A stretch of 64,000 nt of DNA from Thiothrix sp. (lineage in GTDB: Bacteria; Pseudomonadota; Gammaproteobacteria; Thiotrichales; Thiotrichaceae): positions 62,001 to 126,000 of the forward strand of contig NZ_JAQTLS010000006.1 of the NCBI RefSeq assembly GCF_028714775.1, given 5' to 3'. Below are positions 49,952-59,460 of this stretch, in pieces. Below the pieces are notes generated by a model, which had not been told where the DNA came from, ran no database searches, and saw nothing but the letters and a program-made list of their open reading frames with translations. Both the position numbers and the translations under genes were made by a program. How positions within the stretch are numbered: the first letter of the stretch is position 1; every line of letters starts with the position of its first letter.

Positions 49952-51064
49952 TCACATTATATCTAACAGTTCATTTAAGTTGCCTTGGCTACGGACAATA
50001 GCAGTTGCTGTTAACCTGTTTTTTTCCAAGAGCTTGCGCTTGTCATCGGATAGCTTTGCCAATAAGCCTTTGGCGGTTTCCCCCTTGATGGACGCACGCT
50101 TCTTATTGCCAAGTGCGGTAATTTCCCCACTGCCTTTTTGGTATTGGAATGTGGCTTTTTCCCATTGCTCATCCTGTTTCTGGATCGTTGGTGCATTGGT
50201 TTTGTTAGCAGACTCTGGCTGCATTCCGCCATAACCTGTTGCTGTTTTGCCACCTGCACCTGCTTGCTCCAAGACGCGATTCAATACATCCGCGACATCG
50301 GCTAAATCAATCGCTGGGCGTTTGCTGTCAGCATTTGGGTATTGGCGCAGCGCAAAACTGAACAGTAAAGTAACTTCTTTTGCCACCAAAAATGAAACCG
50401 GAACAGGGTCATGCCAGTCAGCAGGAACGGCTTCGGTTTGTCGAGTAACATCAGTGATGTCCCCACCTTTCTCATACCACTTCCCCATGTGAGGGGTCAT
50501 GATGTCCACACCTAATGTCACGGGTTTGATAGGCAACGCATCAAAGAAAACCAGATTACCCGCTTGACTGTCATAAACCTGTTTCGCAGGGTCTTTGTGG
50601 TCACTACCAAACCAATCGAACAGCAATTTCTGGCGATTTTCAAGCGTATCATCCAGATAGTTTTCAATGTAACTACGTACCAGTCCTTTAACCGCAGCAC
50701 CCATTAGATAGGGCACGCCCAAGGTTGGATGCCACGCGAAACCATTTTCTACCGGATGCGGATTGCCCATGCCAGTCACAAAATGCCAACTGGCTTTGAA
50801 TACATGGCTTTGCCCTTGCAAGCTGGCGGCTAACCGCATTTGGGCTTGGATATGAGCGGCAAGCTGTTTGTCATCACCTGCTTTCTTGTTGGCGAAATTT
50901 CTGAGCAACCAGTAAGCATTCCCCATCTGGTTGTTATTGGTGGTTGGTTTTAATACATCCCAGTTGCGCGGGTCGTATTGGTCAAAGAAACGCTCGAACC
51001 ACAGCCCAAGGTTGCCTTCACATTTAGTGGGTTTTTCACAGTTGGCGTATAACGGTGCTGTCAT
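49952..51064 (-). CDS. cmr6: Type III-B effector subunit Cmr6
   Basis: A 370-aa RAMP (Cas7-like) subunit at the 3' end of the crRNA backbone. It shows the family features GMGNPHPVENGFAWHPTLGVPYLMGAAVKGL in part, and the C-terminal glycine-rich GAGGKTATGYG. It begins 4 nt inside cmr5, so the cmr genes are translationally coupled. It is the last cmr gene. Confidence 0.92.
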   Translation of the reverse strand: MTAPLYANCEKPTKCEGNLGLWFERFFDQYDPRNWDVLKPTTNNNQMGNAYWLLRNFANKKAGDDKQLAAHIQAQMRLAASLQGQSHVFKASWHFVTGMGNPHPVENGFAWHPTLGVPYLMGAAVKGLVRSYIENYLDDTLENRQKLLFDWFGSDHKDPAKQVYDSQAGNLVFFDALPIKPVTLGVDIMTPHMGKWYEKGGDITDVTRQTEAVPADWHDPVPVSFLVAKEVTLLFSFALRQYPNADSKRPAIDLADVADVLNRVLEQAGAGGKTATGYGGMQPESANKTNAPTIQKQDEQWEKATFQYQKGSGEITALGNKKRASIKGETAKGLLAKLSDDKRKLLEKNRLTATAIVRSQGNLNELLDIM

Positions 51065-51453
51065 TGTCCGCTTCCCCCTTGATTATCATCGCCATCAGTC
51101 ATGAAGGCTTTGGCGAATTTCTTGACCCAATCCATCAGGGCTTGTGCTTCGGCTTGAGCAAGACGGTAAGCGTGCATGTCTTTGGTTGTAATGCCTTCCA
51201 GCAAGTTGGCACAGCCTGCATACGGCTGACCTTGTTGGCACAACCAACCAGATAGCAGGTTATACAACTCGCCATGCGTGTCACCTTTGGATTTGAAAAA
51301 CGCGGCAGCTTGCCCCAATCCATTCATGTGAATCATCGCGGGTAAGTTGGAGGCGTAGCTTTTGTATTCTTTGTGGCTAATACGTGGGTTAGTCGCTGCT
51401 TGATTGACTTTTTCCAGGGCATATTTAGCACGTTGTTGCTGGATGGTTTGCAT
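51061..51453 (-). CDS. cmr5: Type III-B small subunit Cmr5
   Basis: A 130-aa helical small subunit. MQTIQQQRAKYALEKV at the N-terminus and ASNLPAMIHMNGLGQAAAF, then YNLLSGWLC, are classic Cmr5 segments. The ATG at 51453 overlaps the cmr4 stop (TAATG). Confidence 0.93.
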   Translation of the reverse strand: MQTIQQQRAKYALEKVNQAATNPRISHKEYKSYASNLPAMIHMNGLGQAAAFFKSKGDTHGELYNLLSGWLCQQGQPYAGCANLLEGITTKDMHAYRLAQAEAQALMDWVKKFAKAFMTDGDDNQGGSGQ

Positions 51454-52331
51454 TATTTGCCTCCCATGTTCTTGACTGCACACCAGCCCATACCGACGGT
51501 TTCATTGCCACCGACTTGTAGCCACGGTTTATCAGTAAACAAGCCTGTAACCGCACCCAAGATGGCGCTTGCGGGCATTTCGGCATCTTTGGCACGGGCG
51601 TTGACGGCACTGATACCGACGTATAACAGCGTTTCCGGTGGTAAGGTTTCTTCGTACCACAATGCACCACTGCGGACGGTTTTGGTGTCAGAATCAATAG
51701 CAATGTGAGCATTGACGGGAGTGGCATGTTGGCACAAATGCGCGAACATATCGTTACTGACGATCACCAGTTGCTGTTGCAAGGCTGCTTGCGCATCATC
51801 ACGCTGGATCAGATTTGCCAGTGAGGAAATCAGGCTATCCACGTTTTCTGATTTTGCCTCAAAACGGTATTCCTCCAGGAAGAGTGCGCCAGCGGTGGTT
51901 TGCGTTGGTACAACGGCGTTATTCCCATTCACCTCTGGAATGGCCACTTTTGCAGTGTTTACCCCAAAGCGGTCGGCATCACGTTGGAAACGTTTTAACG
52001 CATCGGGGCATGTTGCCCATTTGAACTGTGAGGTCAGGGAGCGGATCGGTAATAGTAACAAGCGTGCATCGCTGACCATGATTGCCCCGGCGTGTTCGCT
52101 GGCGTTGTTGGTGTCAGGGCCGAAAACGAAAGTCACGCTGGTATTGCTTTTGCCGTATTGGGTTTCAGCACGAGTGCGCAATGCGCCTTTCATCGCCGAG
52201 CCAAATACGCAAGGGTAGCCGTTATGCCCTTCACGTTGGATAGGTAGGTCGATAACGCCTGTGTTTGAACCTGTACCAGCGTGGATTGAGGTTTGTGCCA
52301 GTAAGCCCAGAATAGTGTTTGCTTGTTGCAT
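51453..52331 (-). CDS. cmr4: Type III-B target-cleaving subunit Cmr4
   Basis: A 292-aa Cas7-like backbone subunit that cuts target RNA at 6-nt intervals. Residues 17-35 read HAGTGSNTGVIDLPIQRE, with Asp28 in the position of the catalytic aspartate; FGSAMKGALR follows. The C-terminal VGGNETVGMGW is also typical. The ATG at 52331 was chosen. Confidence 0.95.
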   Translation of the reverse strand: MQQANTILGLLAQTSIHAGTGSNTGVIDLPIQREGHNGYPCVFGSAMKGALRTRAETQYGKSNTSVTFVFGPDTNNASEHAGAIMVSDARLLLLPIRSLTSQFKWATCPDALKRFQRDADRFGVNTAKVAIPEVNGNNAVVPTQTTAGALFLEEYRFEAKSENVDSLISSLANLIQRDDAQAALQQQLVIVSNDMFAHLCQHATPVNAHIAIDSDTKTVRSGALWYEETLPPETLLYVGISAVNARAKDAEMPASAILGAVTGLFTDKPWLQVGGNETVGMGWCAVKNMGGK

Positions 52332-52344
52332 GATGTTGTTCCTT

Positions 52345-53472
52345 TTAATCTTTTGACCACAGCCCAGCCGCCAGATGACCGTAGCCATATGCACTGAGTT
52401 CGCCGATTTGTGTATTGTTTAAGGCTTGGATAGCCGCTTGCGTATCGCCATTTTTGGCGGTGCAGAAGAACACGCTACCTGCCGGAATCAAGCTGGTGAC
52501 AGCACGGGGTTGGTGCTTTGCCATATCCCAGCCGCCTTCGCGCAAGGCTTTGCCGGTAACTGCTCCGTGCAATTCCAGTTCAATGCCATTGAGTGTGCCT
52601 GTCCAGACCGTTTGGTTATCGCGTTCTTCGCGAGTAAAGCCGGGGAGCGGTTGCCATTCCTTGCCTGCTGGTTGGATGGATAACGGCGTTAGCAGGTACA
52701 ACAGCAGCCCTTGTGGTTTGTTGCTGAGTATCCTTGCGCTGGGGAACGCATCCGGTGAGCTTTTAACTTCTATGCAAGCAGTACGCCCCTCACCCCCTAA
52801 ACGGATCATCGCTTTGGGTGGCATATCATTCGGCAAGCCGCTGGCATCCAGTTCAACCGACAGCCCTTGGTGAGGGCGGATGTGCTGGGTCTGATACAAC
52901 AAGCCCTTTTCGACAGTACGGCTGGTGTTATCGCGGGCAATACCAACCCGTGATTCCCGCCCGAATAAGTCTTTGGCAGTTTTAACGTGCTTGGCGTCTG
53001 GCTTGTCACCATTCAATACGGCAATCAGCCCATCGGCGGTTAGCCACGTATTTTCCAGGGGTTTGCTGCCTTTGGCATTGTCATTGGGTAACTTCGGTAG
53101 GCGTACCTGTTTGCCTAAGTCACACCAGATGCCTTTAGTGTCCAACGTTAAGCGATAAAATATTTGGTCTTTTTGCATTAGCAACAAGGGTGCTGGGTAG
53201 AGGCGTTGACCATCCAATGCCAGCCATACACCTTGGAAATGCAGCTTGCCCAAGTCATCGCCAAAACCGATATGCGCGACAGCGGGGTGGTTCACGTCGA
53301 ATTCGCGCCAATTAACCTGCATCTGTTCGCCGATCAGGGTGCGGATTGCACCTGCTAATGTACGTACTGGCGGTGGGAAAACGCTTTGCAATTCGCCCAT
53401 AGATTCCATCGGGCGTGACTCGCGGAAAAACAGCGTGTCAGTGGCGTTAAATACCAATGTTTTTTTGCTCAT
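52345..53472 (-). CDS. cmr3: Type III-B subunit Cmr3 (Cas5-like)
   Basis: A 375-aa RAMP that caps the crRNA 5' tag. The start FNATDTLFFRESRPMESMGELQ is characteristic, and ELSAYGYGHLAAGLW near the end is the Gly-rich loop. It overlaps cmr2 by 4 nt and lies 13 nt before cmr4. Confidence 0.94.
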   Translation of the reverse strand: MSKKTLVFNATDTLFFRESRPMESMGELQSVFPPPVRTLAGAIRTLIGEQMQVNWREFDVNHPAVAHIGFGDDLGKLHFQGVWLALDGQRLYPAPLLLMQKDQIFYRLTLDTKGIWCDLGKQVRLPKLPNDNAKGSKPLENTWLTADGLIAVLNGDKPDAKHVKTAKDLFGRESRVGIARDNTSRTVEKGLLYQTQHIRPHQGLSVELDASGLPNDMPPKAMIRLGGEGRTACIEVKSSPDAFPSARILSNKPQGLLLYLLTPLSIQPAGKEWQPLPGFTREERDNQTVWTGTLNGIELELHGAVTGKALREGGWDMAKHQPRAVTSLIPAGSVFFCTAKNGDTQAAIQALNNTQIGELSAYGYGHLAAGLWSKD

Positions 53473-55397
53473 CGTTCAACCCCTTTTTGTGACAAGAAAC
53501 GCACCAGTAATGCACCATCAGCCTCCAGTCGTTTACTTCGCTTCCACTTTTTATTGTCGGTTTCATCTTTGTCGCGGGTAACGGGGCGGCATTGAATCAT
53601 GAGGGGGCGAATCCGGTCGCTGGCTTGATCCATCGTTTTCAAGTCAGATTTACCGGAGTTCAGGTATTCCATCGCCATGAGACTCAAGGCTGCTTCGGAT
53701 TGCAGAATGCTGTCCTCCCCCGTTTTTGCATCAGGGTTTAGCAAGTTAAAACGCTCACGAATTTTGTAGAAGAACTTGCTGGAGAACTGCTCTTTGTCAT
53801 CCTTGATGTTTTGGAAGGAATCGGCAATTTCCTCCAGATAGGTTTTATCAGTCTGCGGATTCAGGGCAATTTCCCACGGTTGTGCCCATTCAATCTGTAA
53901 GCCGCCCGGTTTCCACACGCGAATAGCCAAGGCATCACGCCCACGCCCGTCTTTAGCGACTTCATCCAGCAGGTGATGTGCGTCTTTCAGCACTTTGGTC
54001 AGTGGTGTTTTGATGTGCACAAACTCAATCGCACCGGAAAGCGTGGTGGGAATTTGCTTACGGTCAAAGCAGCCCATGTAGTGACTACGGAGTTCAGTCG
54101 CGCAGGGAATGGCATCTTCCAACGGCAGGATTGCCAACACATCATCACCGCCCGCGTAGATCAGAAAGCCGTTGTGCTTTTCAATAATAGGGGGAACACC
54201 TTTGGTAAATTTGGCTAAACCGTTGGTGATTTGCCCTTGCTTACCCAAGTCACTCATGTGCGAACCGAGTGAATCCCCATCCATCAGTAAAATAGCGTAG
54301 AACGGGGATACAGGATCAGATTTGGCACTTTTGCTGATGGCGCTTAGTGCTATTTGTACCCGTTTAGCTTGTACTTGGTCTGCAAAGATATTTTTGTTTT
54401 CCAGCATGTTGCTAAAGAATACGTTACCGTCCAGTGAGCGCAGGCGTTTGAAGTCTTTGGCATTCGGCAGCCTTTCGAGGCAATGAATATTCGTTGCCCA
54501 TTCACCGTATTCCATGCCCGTCAGTTCAGCAGCCGCATCATGGAAATTTTGTAAAATATGTGAGTCAGCATTGTTCAGGGTTGCTTCCAGCCAATGAACT
54601 GCTGCCATGTAAGTCACGGATGGCACGGCACTGGGCACTTCCCAGCCTTTCAGTTGCCAGCCCTGCTTCATGGAATGTTGCAGCTTGGCAAAATGGCGGC
54701 TGAAACGACGTTTGACGAAGGCGATAGCACACAAAGCTTCGTTTTCTGCCAAGTCGCTCTTCATGCCATAACGCCCGTTGGCACGCACGCTATTCCAGAA
54801 CTTGTTCATATCCGCACGGTTGGGGCTGGGTTCGCCGGAAAGCTCTTGCCAGCCCTCCATCATTGCGCATTTCACGCCGGGTTCTTTCGGTGGGGTGTAA
54901 GAACGCCAGTTTTTGCGTTTGTCGAGTGCGGCACTGTCACTCTTATCAGCGGTAATGACCCAACTCATATCCCAGAAATTAGCAATTTGCTGCTCCCAGA
55001 TAGTGTTTGCTGGTGTATCAGAACCCAGCCCTAAATCTTGCGCCCAAACCTCGGTAGCTAGGGCTTGCCATGCTTCCTGCACAGCAGCGGCTACTTGTTC
55101 TGGTTCAAAGGTTTTAGGGTCAACCGCTGCAACCAAGCTCTTAAAACGATTGGGAATACTGCCTTGCTTTGGTTCAGTGCCTTTTTCTCCTTTACCAGTC
55201 AGCCACCCCATGTAATTGTCATCGGCATTTGGGAACTGGATTTCCCCTTTTTGGTGTTTCACCGCTTGAATCGCTACGGCTGCCAGCCATGACAGGATGA
55301 ATGACCCTGCCCAGAAATCGCGGGTACGGCGAGCTTGCGATACAAAGCCTTGCACGGGGCCGAGAGTGAAGTGAAAATAGTGGGTGTTGTTGCTCAT
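53469..55397 (-). CDS. cmr2: Cas10 (Cmr2), cyclic-oligoadenylate synthetase, without HD domain
   Basis: A 642-aa large subunit. It starts directly with the first Palm-like region (LGPVQGFVSQARRTRDFWAGSF) and has no N-terminal HD nuclease, and at this length there is no room for one. The second Palm domain carries an intact GGDD at residues 416-419 (YAGGDDVLAIL), so it should make cyclic oligoadenylates from ATP when target RNA is bound. Immune output therefore depends on the CARF effectors rather than DNA cleavage. It overlaps both cmr1 and cmr3 by 4 nt. Confidence 0.94.
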   Translation of the reverse strand: MSNNTHYFHFTLGPVQGFVSQARRTRDFWAGSFILSWLAAVAIQAVKHQKGEIQFPNADDNYMGWLTGKGEKGTEPKQGSIPNRFKSLVAAVDPKTFEPEQVAAAVQEAWQALATEVWAQDLGLGSDTPANTIWEQQIANFWDMSWVITADKSDSAALDKRKNWRSYTPPKEPGVKCAMMEGWQELSGEPSPNRADMNKFWNSVRANGRYGMKSDLAENEALCAIAFVKRRFSRHFAKLQHSMKQGWQLKGWEVPSAVPSVTYMAAVHWLEATLNNADSHILQNFHDAAAELTGMEYGEWATNIHCLERLPNAKDFKRLRSLDGNVFFSNMLENKNIFADQVQAKRVQIALSAISKSAKSDPVSPFYAILLMDGDSLGSHMSDLGKQGQITNGLAKFTKGVPPIIEKHNGFLIYAGGDDVLAILPLEDAIPCATELRSHYMGCFDRKQIPTTLSGAIEFVHIKTPLTKVLKDAHHLLDEVAKDGRGRDALAIRVWKPGGLQIEWAQPWEIALNPQTDKTYLEEIADSFQNIKDDKEQFSSKFFYKIRERFNLLNPDAKTGEDSILQSEAALSLMAMEYLNSGKSDLKTMDQASDRIRPLMIQCRPVTRDKDETDNKKWKRSKRLEADGALLVRFLSQKGVER

Positions 55398-56584
55398 CGT
55401 ATAGTTACCCCGCTGACAATGCTTTGTTTACCCTGAAAACGCACATTGCCTTTATTATCGTTGCCGTCTAAGAAGTCGGTTAGGACTGACCATTCGATTT
55501 TTGCAGGAACGTTTGTGCCACCCGCATTGATTTTCTCTCCCTGTGGTAGGAATGTTGAGGGTAGCAATAGTGAAATTCCGATGTATTCAGAACCTACTTT
55601 ATGGACGTGAAAGAATAAAGGGCTAGCACGGCGATCATGACTTTCTGGCACGATTGATAGACGTTCACCTTTGCCGTAATTGTGCGGTAAACCAAAAATT
55701 ACCCGTTTGGGATGAAAATCTCTGGGGAAATGACCTTTGCTCCAATCATGATCGGCTTTGAAACGCTTTTCTGATGGTTCATTCAGCACTTTTCCATCCT
55801 TCCCCCAACTGCGATATAGCAACATTTTTTTACCAAAGGCGTTCAACGCATCGTATGGGGTTGCTGATTTCTCCAATAGGTCAATGCGTGTTTCTTGACT
55901 AAATGCGCTAAACGGTGGCTGTGCAATGGTGCTTAGGTTGCTGAGTATGCCGTGAATGGTTGCAGTGTATTCAGCGTTTGTTTTTGGTGCTGACCATGTT
56001 TGTTTTTCTGCTTGTTTGGGGAGCTTCTCATGGAGTGCTTCTAGGGTAATCGAACCCATGCCATGCCGTGTTCGGCTGCCTAAGCCACCGATTAAGCCAA
56101 AGAGCATCAAGGCTTGTTTAAGTGAATCTTCAAGGGGATTGAATGAAGTCAGTGTTACCGTGAATGTCTGATTTTCATTGAGGCAGTCACGAACAAGTTG
56201 TCCGGCTTGAGTACCTTTCGCACGGCTAGCAAACGCTTCCATCAGACCATAACCCAAGTAGCGAGCCGCCGCCTGTTTCGTGAATTCTGAATGTGTTGCC
56301 CCAGTAGTTGTTTTGGTTAACTTCTCAGAAATAACCCGCAACGTAAACGCGGCGGCGTTGCCTTTATCAGCGGATGAGCCAAATAACGCGCTTTCTTGCT
56401 TGTGCAATTCTTTCAAGTCGCCAACCTTGCCCCACATCAACGCCCGCCACCAAAAGCGCAGCGCACCTTTGACCGAAGCGGGGGAGATGCCGGATGCTTT
56501 TTGTTCTGCATCCCCGATGAACATCGGGGTCACAATCCGGTATGTTGCCCGGATACTATGCGGTTCTTTGAAGGATAGTGCCAT
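55394..56584 (-). CDS. cmr1: Type III-B subunit Cmr1
   Basis: A 396-aa RAMP. The N-terminus has TYRIVTPMFIGDAEQKASGISPASVKGALRFWWRAL in parts, the defining Cmr1 segment; GGLGSRTRHGMGS is the Gly-rich loop. It leads the cmr1-2-3-4-5-6 operon, with AAAGG upstream of its ATG and a palindrome 75 nt upstream, overlapping the end of the can2-like gene. Confidence 0.95.
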   Translation of the reverse strand: MALSFKEPHSIRATYRIVTPMFIGDAEQKASGISPASVKGALRFWWRALMWGKVGDLKELHKQESALFGSSADKGNAAAFTLRVISEKLTKTTTGATHSEFTKQAAARYLGYGLMEAFASRAKGTQAGQLVRDCLNENQTFTVTLTSFNPLEDSLKQALMLFGLIGGLGSRTRHGMGSITLEALHEKLPKQAEKQTWSAPKTNAEYTATIHGILSNLSTIAQPPFSAFSQETRIDLLEKSATPYDALNAFGKKMLLYRSWGKDGKVLNEPSEKRFKADHDWSKGHFPRDFHPKRVIFGLPHNYGKGERLSIVPESHDRRASPLFFHVHKVGSEYIGISLLLPSTFLPQGEKINAGGTNVPAKIEWSVLTDFLDGNDNKGNVRFQGKQSIVSGVTIR

Positions 56585-56649
56585 GATTAGCCTTTTTGTC
56601 GTTGATGCAATAAATTTATAAATATGAGTATTAAGTAAACATCAGTGTA

Positions 56650-56675
56650 TGTCATCACTGACAAGCTTGTCAGTG
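56650..56675 (-). promoter_or_regulatory. Three-half-site operator ahead of cmr1
   Basis: A perfect 20-nt palindrome CACTGACAAGCTTGTCAGTG at 56656-56675 includes TGACAAGCTTGTCA (56659-56672). To its left TGTCATCACTGACA (56650-56663) is a second, overlapping TGTCA-N4-TGACA inverted repeat. So three TGTCA half-sites alternate in direction 9 bases apart. It covers the stop codon of the upstream CARF nuclease gene. Confidence 0.75.
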
Positions 56676-57833
56676 GGAAATCCCCTCCATCCAGCTCATG
56701 AGAAAGTCCCGCAGCTCCCACGGGTAAACCACTTTGATCTGTTTAGAATGCGCCCGTTGCAAGGCTGGCTCTGGCAGCGGCAGGGCGCTGAGCAAGACTT
56801 TTGTGCCAAACAAGCCGGTCAGTTGCTCACCAATGCTGCTGGTTTTGTAGACGATTTCGTTGGCAACGACGTTTTTGTGTTCCAGCTTCATGGTTTTGCA
56901 CTCCATCATCAGCAGACGATTTCGGTGCACGATCAATAAATCCAGTTCATTGGTAACGTTGGAGTTCAGCCAGCGCAATTTGATACCGCAGCCCACATCA
57001 CCGTCGTCACCCAGCCCGATGTCGATGGCGGTGTGATAGGCAAATTCTTCCAGCCATAGCCCATTGACGAATTCAGTGCGTTCAACATCAAGGAAGGTTA
57101 GATATTGATTGGCGCGGAAATGTACGATATTCAACACATCCATGTGCTGTAAAATATCGTGCCACACATATTCCAGCGGTCTGGTAAATTGCTGTTCGGG
57201 GGCTTCCAGACTGTTATGGTCAACGGCAAGAGCTGAACTTGCCATGCCGTTTAAAACGCTAATCAACCCAGACCTTGTGCTATCAATGCTGAGTCGTGCA
57301 AGTTGCACCGCCGTAGTTTTGCGGCGCATCGCACATTCTTGCCACGCGGGGCTATCCGAACGAATTTCGGTGAAAACAGCGCCGTATGCCCGCAAATATT
57401 GGGGAATATCCAACACCGCTGGAATAGGTTCATCGTAAGTGCTAGGGCTGAGGTATTCGATGCAGTTGTTGGCAGTATCTGCATAAATAACACGGCAACC
57501 GACCGCCCCGAAAATATCCAGCATCCCCAGCGACATGAGTTTATTGCCCCCTGTGATGTTTAAAGTCACTCGAGCATTCGGATAAGCCGTTCCGATATGC
57601 ACATACAGGTTGCGGGCATAAGCATGGATTACACTCATGCGCGTATCTGGCATGTTGAAATGGGTAGTAAACTCAAATTGTTCGGCACTCAGCAAGCCTT
57701 CAAAGCGAGCCGTCAGACCGCGTTGCGCCATTAGTGCGGTGCTTTGAATGAGCACCAAGTCCGGCTTTTCCACCAACACGGGAATGTAGTTTGCCAGTAA
57801 CTGATCCGAAATAATGCAGATGTGAATATGCAC
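56670..57833 (-). CDS. CARF - PD-(D/E)XK nuclease, Can2/Card1-like
   Basis: A 387-aa protein of the DUF1887 type. The N-terminal CARF shows ICIISDQLLANYIPVLVEKP and the ligand loop LNITGGNKLMSLG. The C-terminal restriction-like domain has a conserved Glu (WLEEFAYH), Asp298 (NELDLLIVH) and the Glu311-x-Lys313 pair (ECK). Can2/Card1 enzymes are activated by cyclic tetra-adenylate to nick DNA or cut RNA. I took the GTG at 57833, because the CARF strand starts right after it; a TTG at 57893 would overlap the gene before. Confidence 0.9.
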   Translation of the reverse strand: MHIHICIISDQLLANYIPVLVEKPDLVLIQSTALMAQRGLTARFEGLLSAEQFEFTTHFNMPDTRMSVIHAYARNLYVHIGTAYPNARVTLNITGGNKLMSLGMLDIFGAVGCRVIYADTANNCIEYLSPSTYDEPIPAVLDIPQYLRAYGAVFTEIRSDSPAWQECAMRRKTTAVQLARLSIDSTRSGLISVLNGMASSALAVDHNSLEAPEQQFTRPLEYVWHDILQHMDVLNIVHFRANQYLTFLDVERTEFVNGLWLEEFAYHTAIDIGLGDDGDVGCGIKLRWLNSNVTNELDLLIVHRNRLLMMECKTMKLEHKNVVANEIVYKTSSIGEQLTGLFGTKVLLSALPLPEPALQRAHSKQIKVVYPWELRDFLMSWMEGISH

Positions 57834-57852
57834 GATGGTGTCTTTGCCTGCT

Positions 57853-58680
57853 TTATTGTGAGTGTTTTGCCAGACCGACGATAAAACTAACAACTAAGGC
57901 TGCACCTGTCAATGCTCCTACGACGGGCAGTGATAATAATGCTCCAAGGATAGTTATTTTGACTGCTTTTTTACCTGCTGCCCAAGCCGCAAGCCATTTG
58001 AAGCGCTCATAGCTGATGTCGCCACGTTGATAGCGTTGCCATAGTTTCCAGATCACGATACTAAGAGACATCACGCTAAAGGTCGGCACATAATCCCATA
58101 GCGTGTCGGTGGCATCAGCTTCCAGCAATTTATCGACAAAGCTTTCCACATCAGTGGTGAGGTCTTCATTGGCTATGCCAGTGCTCTCCAGTTCCATCTT
58201 GTCGGCAAGTTCGCTGGTAATGGCTATTTGACCATCGGGGTGTGTATCCAACCAATCCTGCACATAAAAGCTACTGTCGGTGGCTTTTAGCTGCACCTCC
58301 CATGTTTCGCCACTATCATCGTCGACCAGTTGAATATCAGTATCGGGGTGATTGGTGTCAGCAAAAAACGAGGCATGAACACTATCGCCGTCGGTGTTTT
58401 CGATGCGCACAAATTCCATCTCATGCAAGATGCCTTTTACGTTGGAAATCAAGCCCAGTTGCTGAGCCTCATTCATGCTATACAAATAGTCTTGAATGCC
58501 TGATAACGGTGTATCTTGCAAAAACGGGTTGGCACGTTTTAGTGCTGCCAACACCATCCTATCAGTATCATCAAGAGCCGCAAACGCATCGGTGCGGGCG
58601 ACGCTGGCGAGGGCCGCAATGATGGCAAGCGAGTCCAATCGTGTTTGCAGATATTGCACTAGGGGCTTGTGCTGTATCAT
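57853..58680 (-). CDS. Membrane protein with soluble N-domain, unknown
   Basis: I do not recognise the family. The 275-aa product has a helical N-terminus, an acidic middle with the block DIQLVDDDSGETWEVQLKA and then WLDTHPDGQIAITSELADKM, and a C-terminus with a hydrophobic stretch near 195-210 and a Gly-rich double helix at 245-270 (LGALLSLPVVGALTGAALVV). The ExQxK turn resembles a restriction-like core but catalytic residues are not convincing. It overlaps the DUF697 gene by 4 nt and precedes can2 by 19 nt, so the three form one unit. A membrane effector or anchor is a possibility. Confidence 0.75.
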   Translation of the reverse strand: MIQHKPLVQYLQTRLDSLAIIAALASVARTDAFAALDDTDRMVLAALKRANPFLQDTPLSGIQDYLYSMNEAQQLGLISNVKGILHEMEFVRIENTDGDSVHASFFADTNHPDTDIQLVDDDSGETWEVQLKATDSSFYVQDWLDTHPDGQIAITSELADKMELESTGIANEDLTTDVESFVDKLLEADATDTLWDYVPTFSVMSLSIVIWKLWQRYQRGDISYERFKWLAAWAAGKKAVKITILGALLSLPVVGALTGAALVVSFIVGLAKHSQ

Positions 58681-59210
58681 GACAAGGGTGTTCCTGCCGT
58701 TTTTACATCCTGTTCCGCGACTTTACCTTGACGTTTACCCTGTTTAAATGCATCGCGCCAGACGGCTTTCAACACTGAGTCACTAATGGCTTCGTTACGT
58801 GCTTTCGCAGAAAAATAGAAATCGGCAACAGTCATGATGGCGTAGGTCAGGGCATACACCAGCGGAATGGTCAGTGCACCGCCCATGCCCCATGTCACCG
58901 TTTTCCAGATTCCGATGGCTACCTGTTGTGCAATAAAACCCAGCCCCAGTAGACCAATCATTTCCTTCACCCAATCCAGTGCTTCTGATTCACTGACGGG
59001 TACGCCACGAATTGCTGCAATACGGCTGGAAAAATACGCTTGAATCGGAGTCAGAATAAAAATATCCGCAAATGGAATAGGTTGCACCGCAATACCCGCG
59101 CAGGCAATACAGGCGTAATGGGTGATACGGGAAACCTTGGTGTCATCATTAATATCCTGACGGCCTTCAATTTCCAAAATCTCATTTTTAAACTTTTGAA
59201 TGATAGTCAT
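58677..59210 (-). CDS. DUF697-type membrane protein
   Basis: A 177-aa protein with the DUF697 signature HYACIACAGIAVQPIPFADI followed by LTPIQAYFSSRIAAIRG, and two later hydrophobic helices (IGLLGLGFIAQQVAIGIW and GGALTIPLVYALTYAI). DUF697 is otherwise known from GTPase-linked membrane proteins. The ATG at 59210 has GGGAG upstream. It begins a three-gene unit (DUF697, 275-aa protein, can2) inside the CRISPR locus; membrane proteins are often type III accessories, so a cOA-linked membrane role is inferred. Confidence 0.78.
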   Translation of the reverse strand: MTIIQKFKNEILEIEGRQDINDDTKVSRITHYACIACAGIAVQPIPFADIFILTPIQAYFSSRIAAIRGVPVSESEALDWVKEMIGLLGLGFIAQQVAIGIWKTVTWGMGGALTIPLVYALTYAIMTVADFYFSAKARNEAISDSVLKAVWRDAFKQGKRQGKVAEQDVKTAGTPLS

Positions 59211-59460
59211 GATGCTCGCTCCCGTTTTATTTTGTTGCAATTGACTTTTAGATATATGGTTTTTAATGATAACGAACACGACAATGGTCGAGGTGATGGA
59301 TTGTTGCAGTATCGCTTATTTTTTAGTGTTTACTGTTGTTGGGCGTGTAATCCTATTAATTCTGCCTTAGTGTTATTGTGCGCTTTGCGTAGGTTTCTTC
59401 CGGTTTTTGAATGTGCGTGTTAATTAATATGGGTCAATTGTAAGTGAATAATGTTGGGTG

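Noticed and set aside
57853-58680. The 275-aa membrane protein as a restriction-type nuclease (ExQxK)
   Set aside because: The preceding acidic residue and fold context could not be placed, so a nuclease claim is not supported by the sequence alone.
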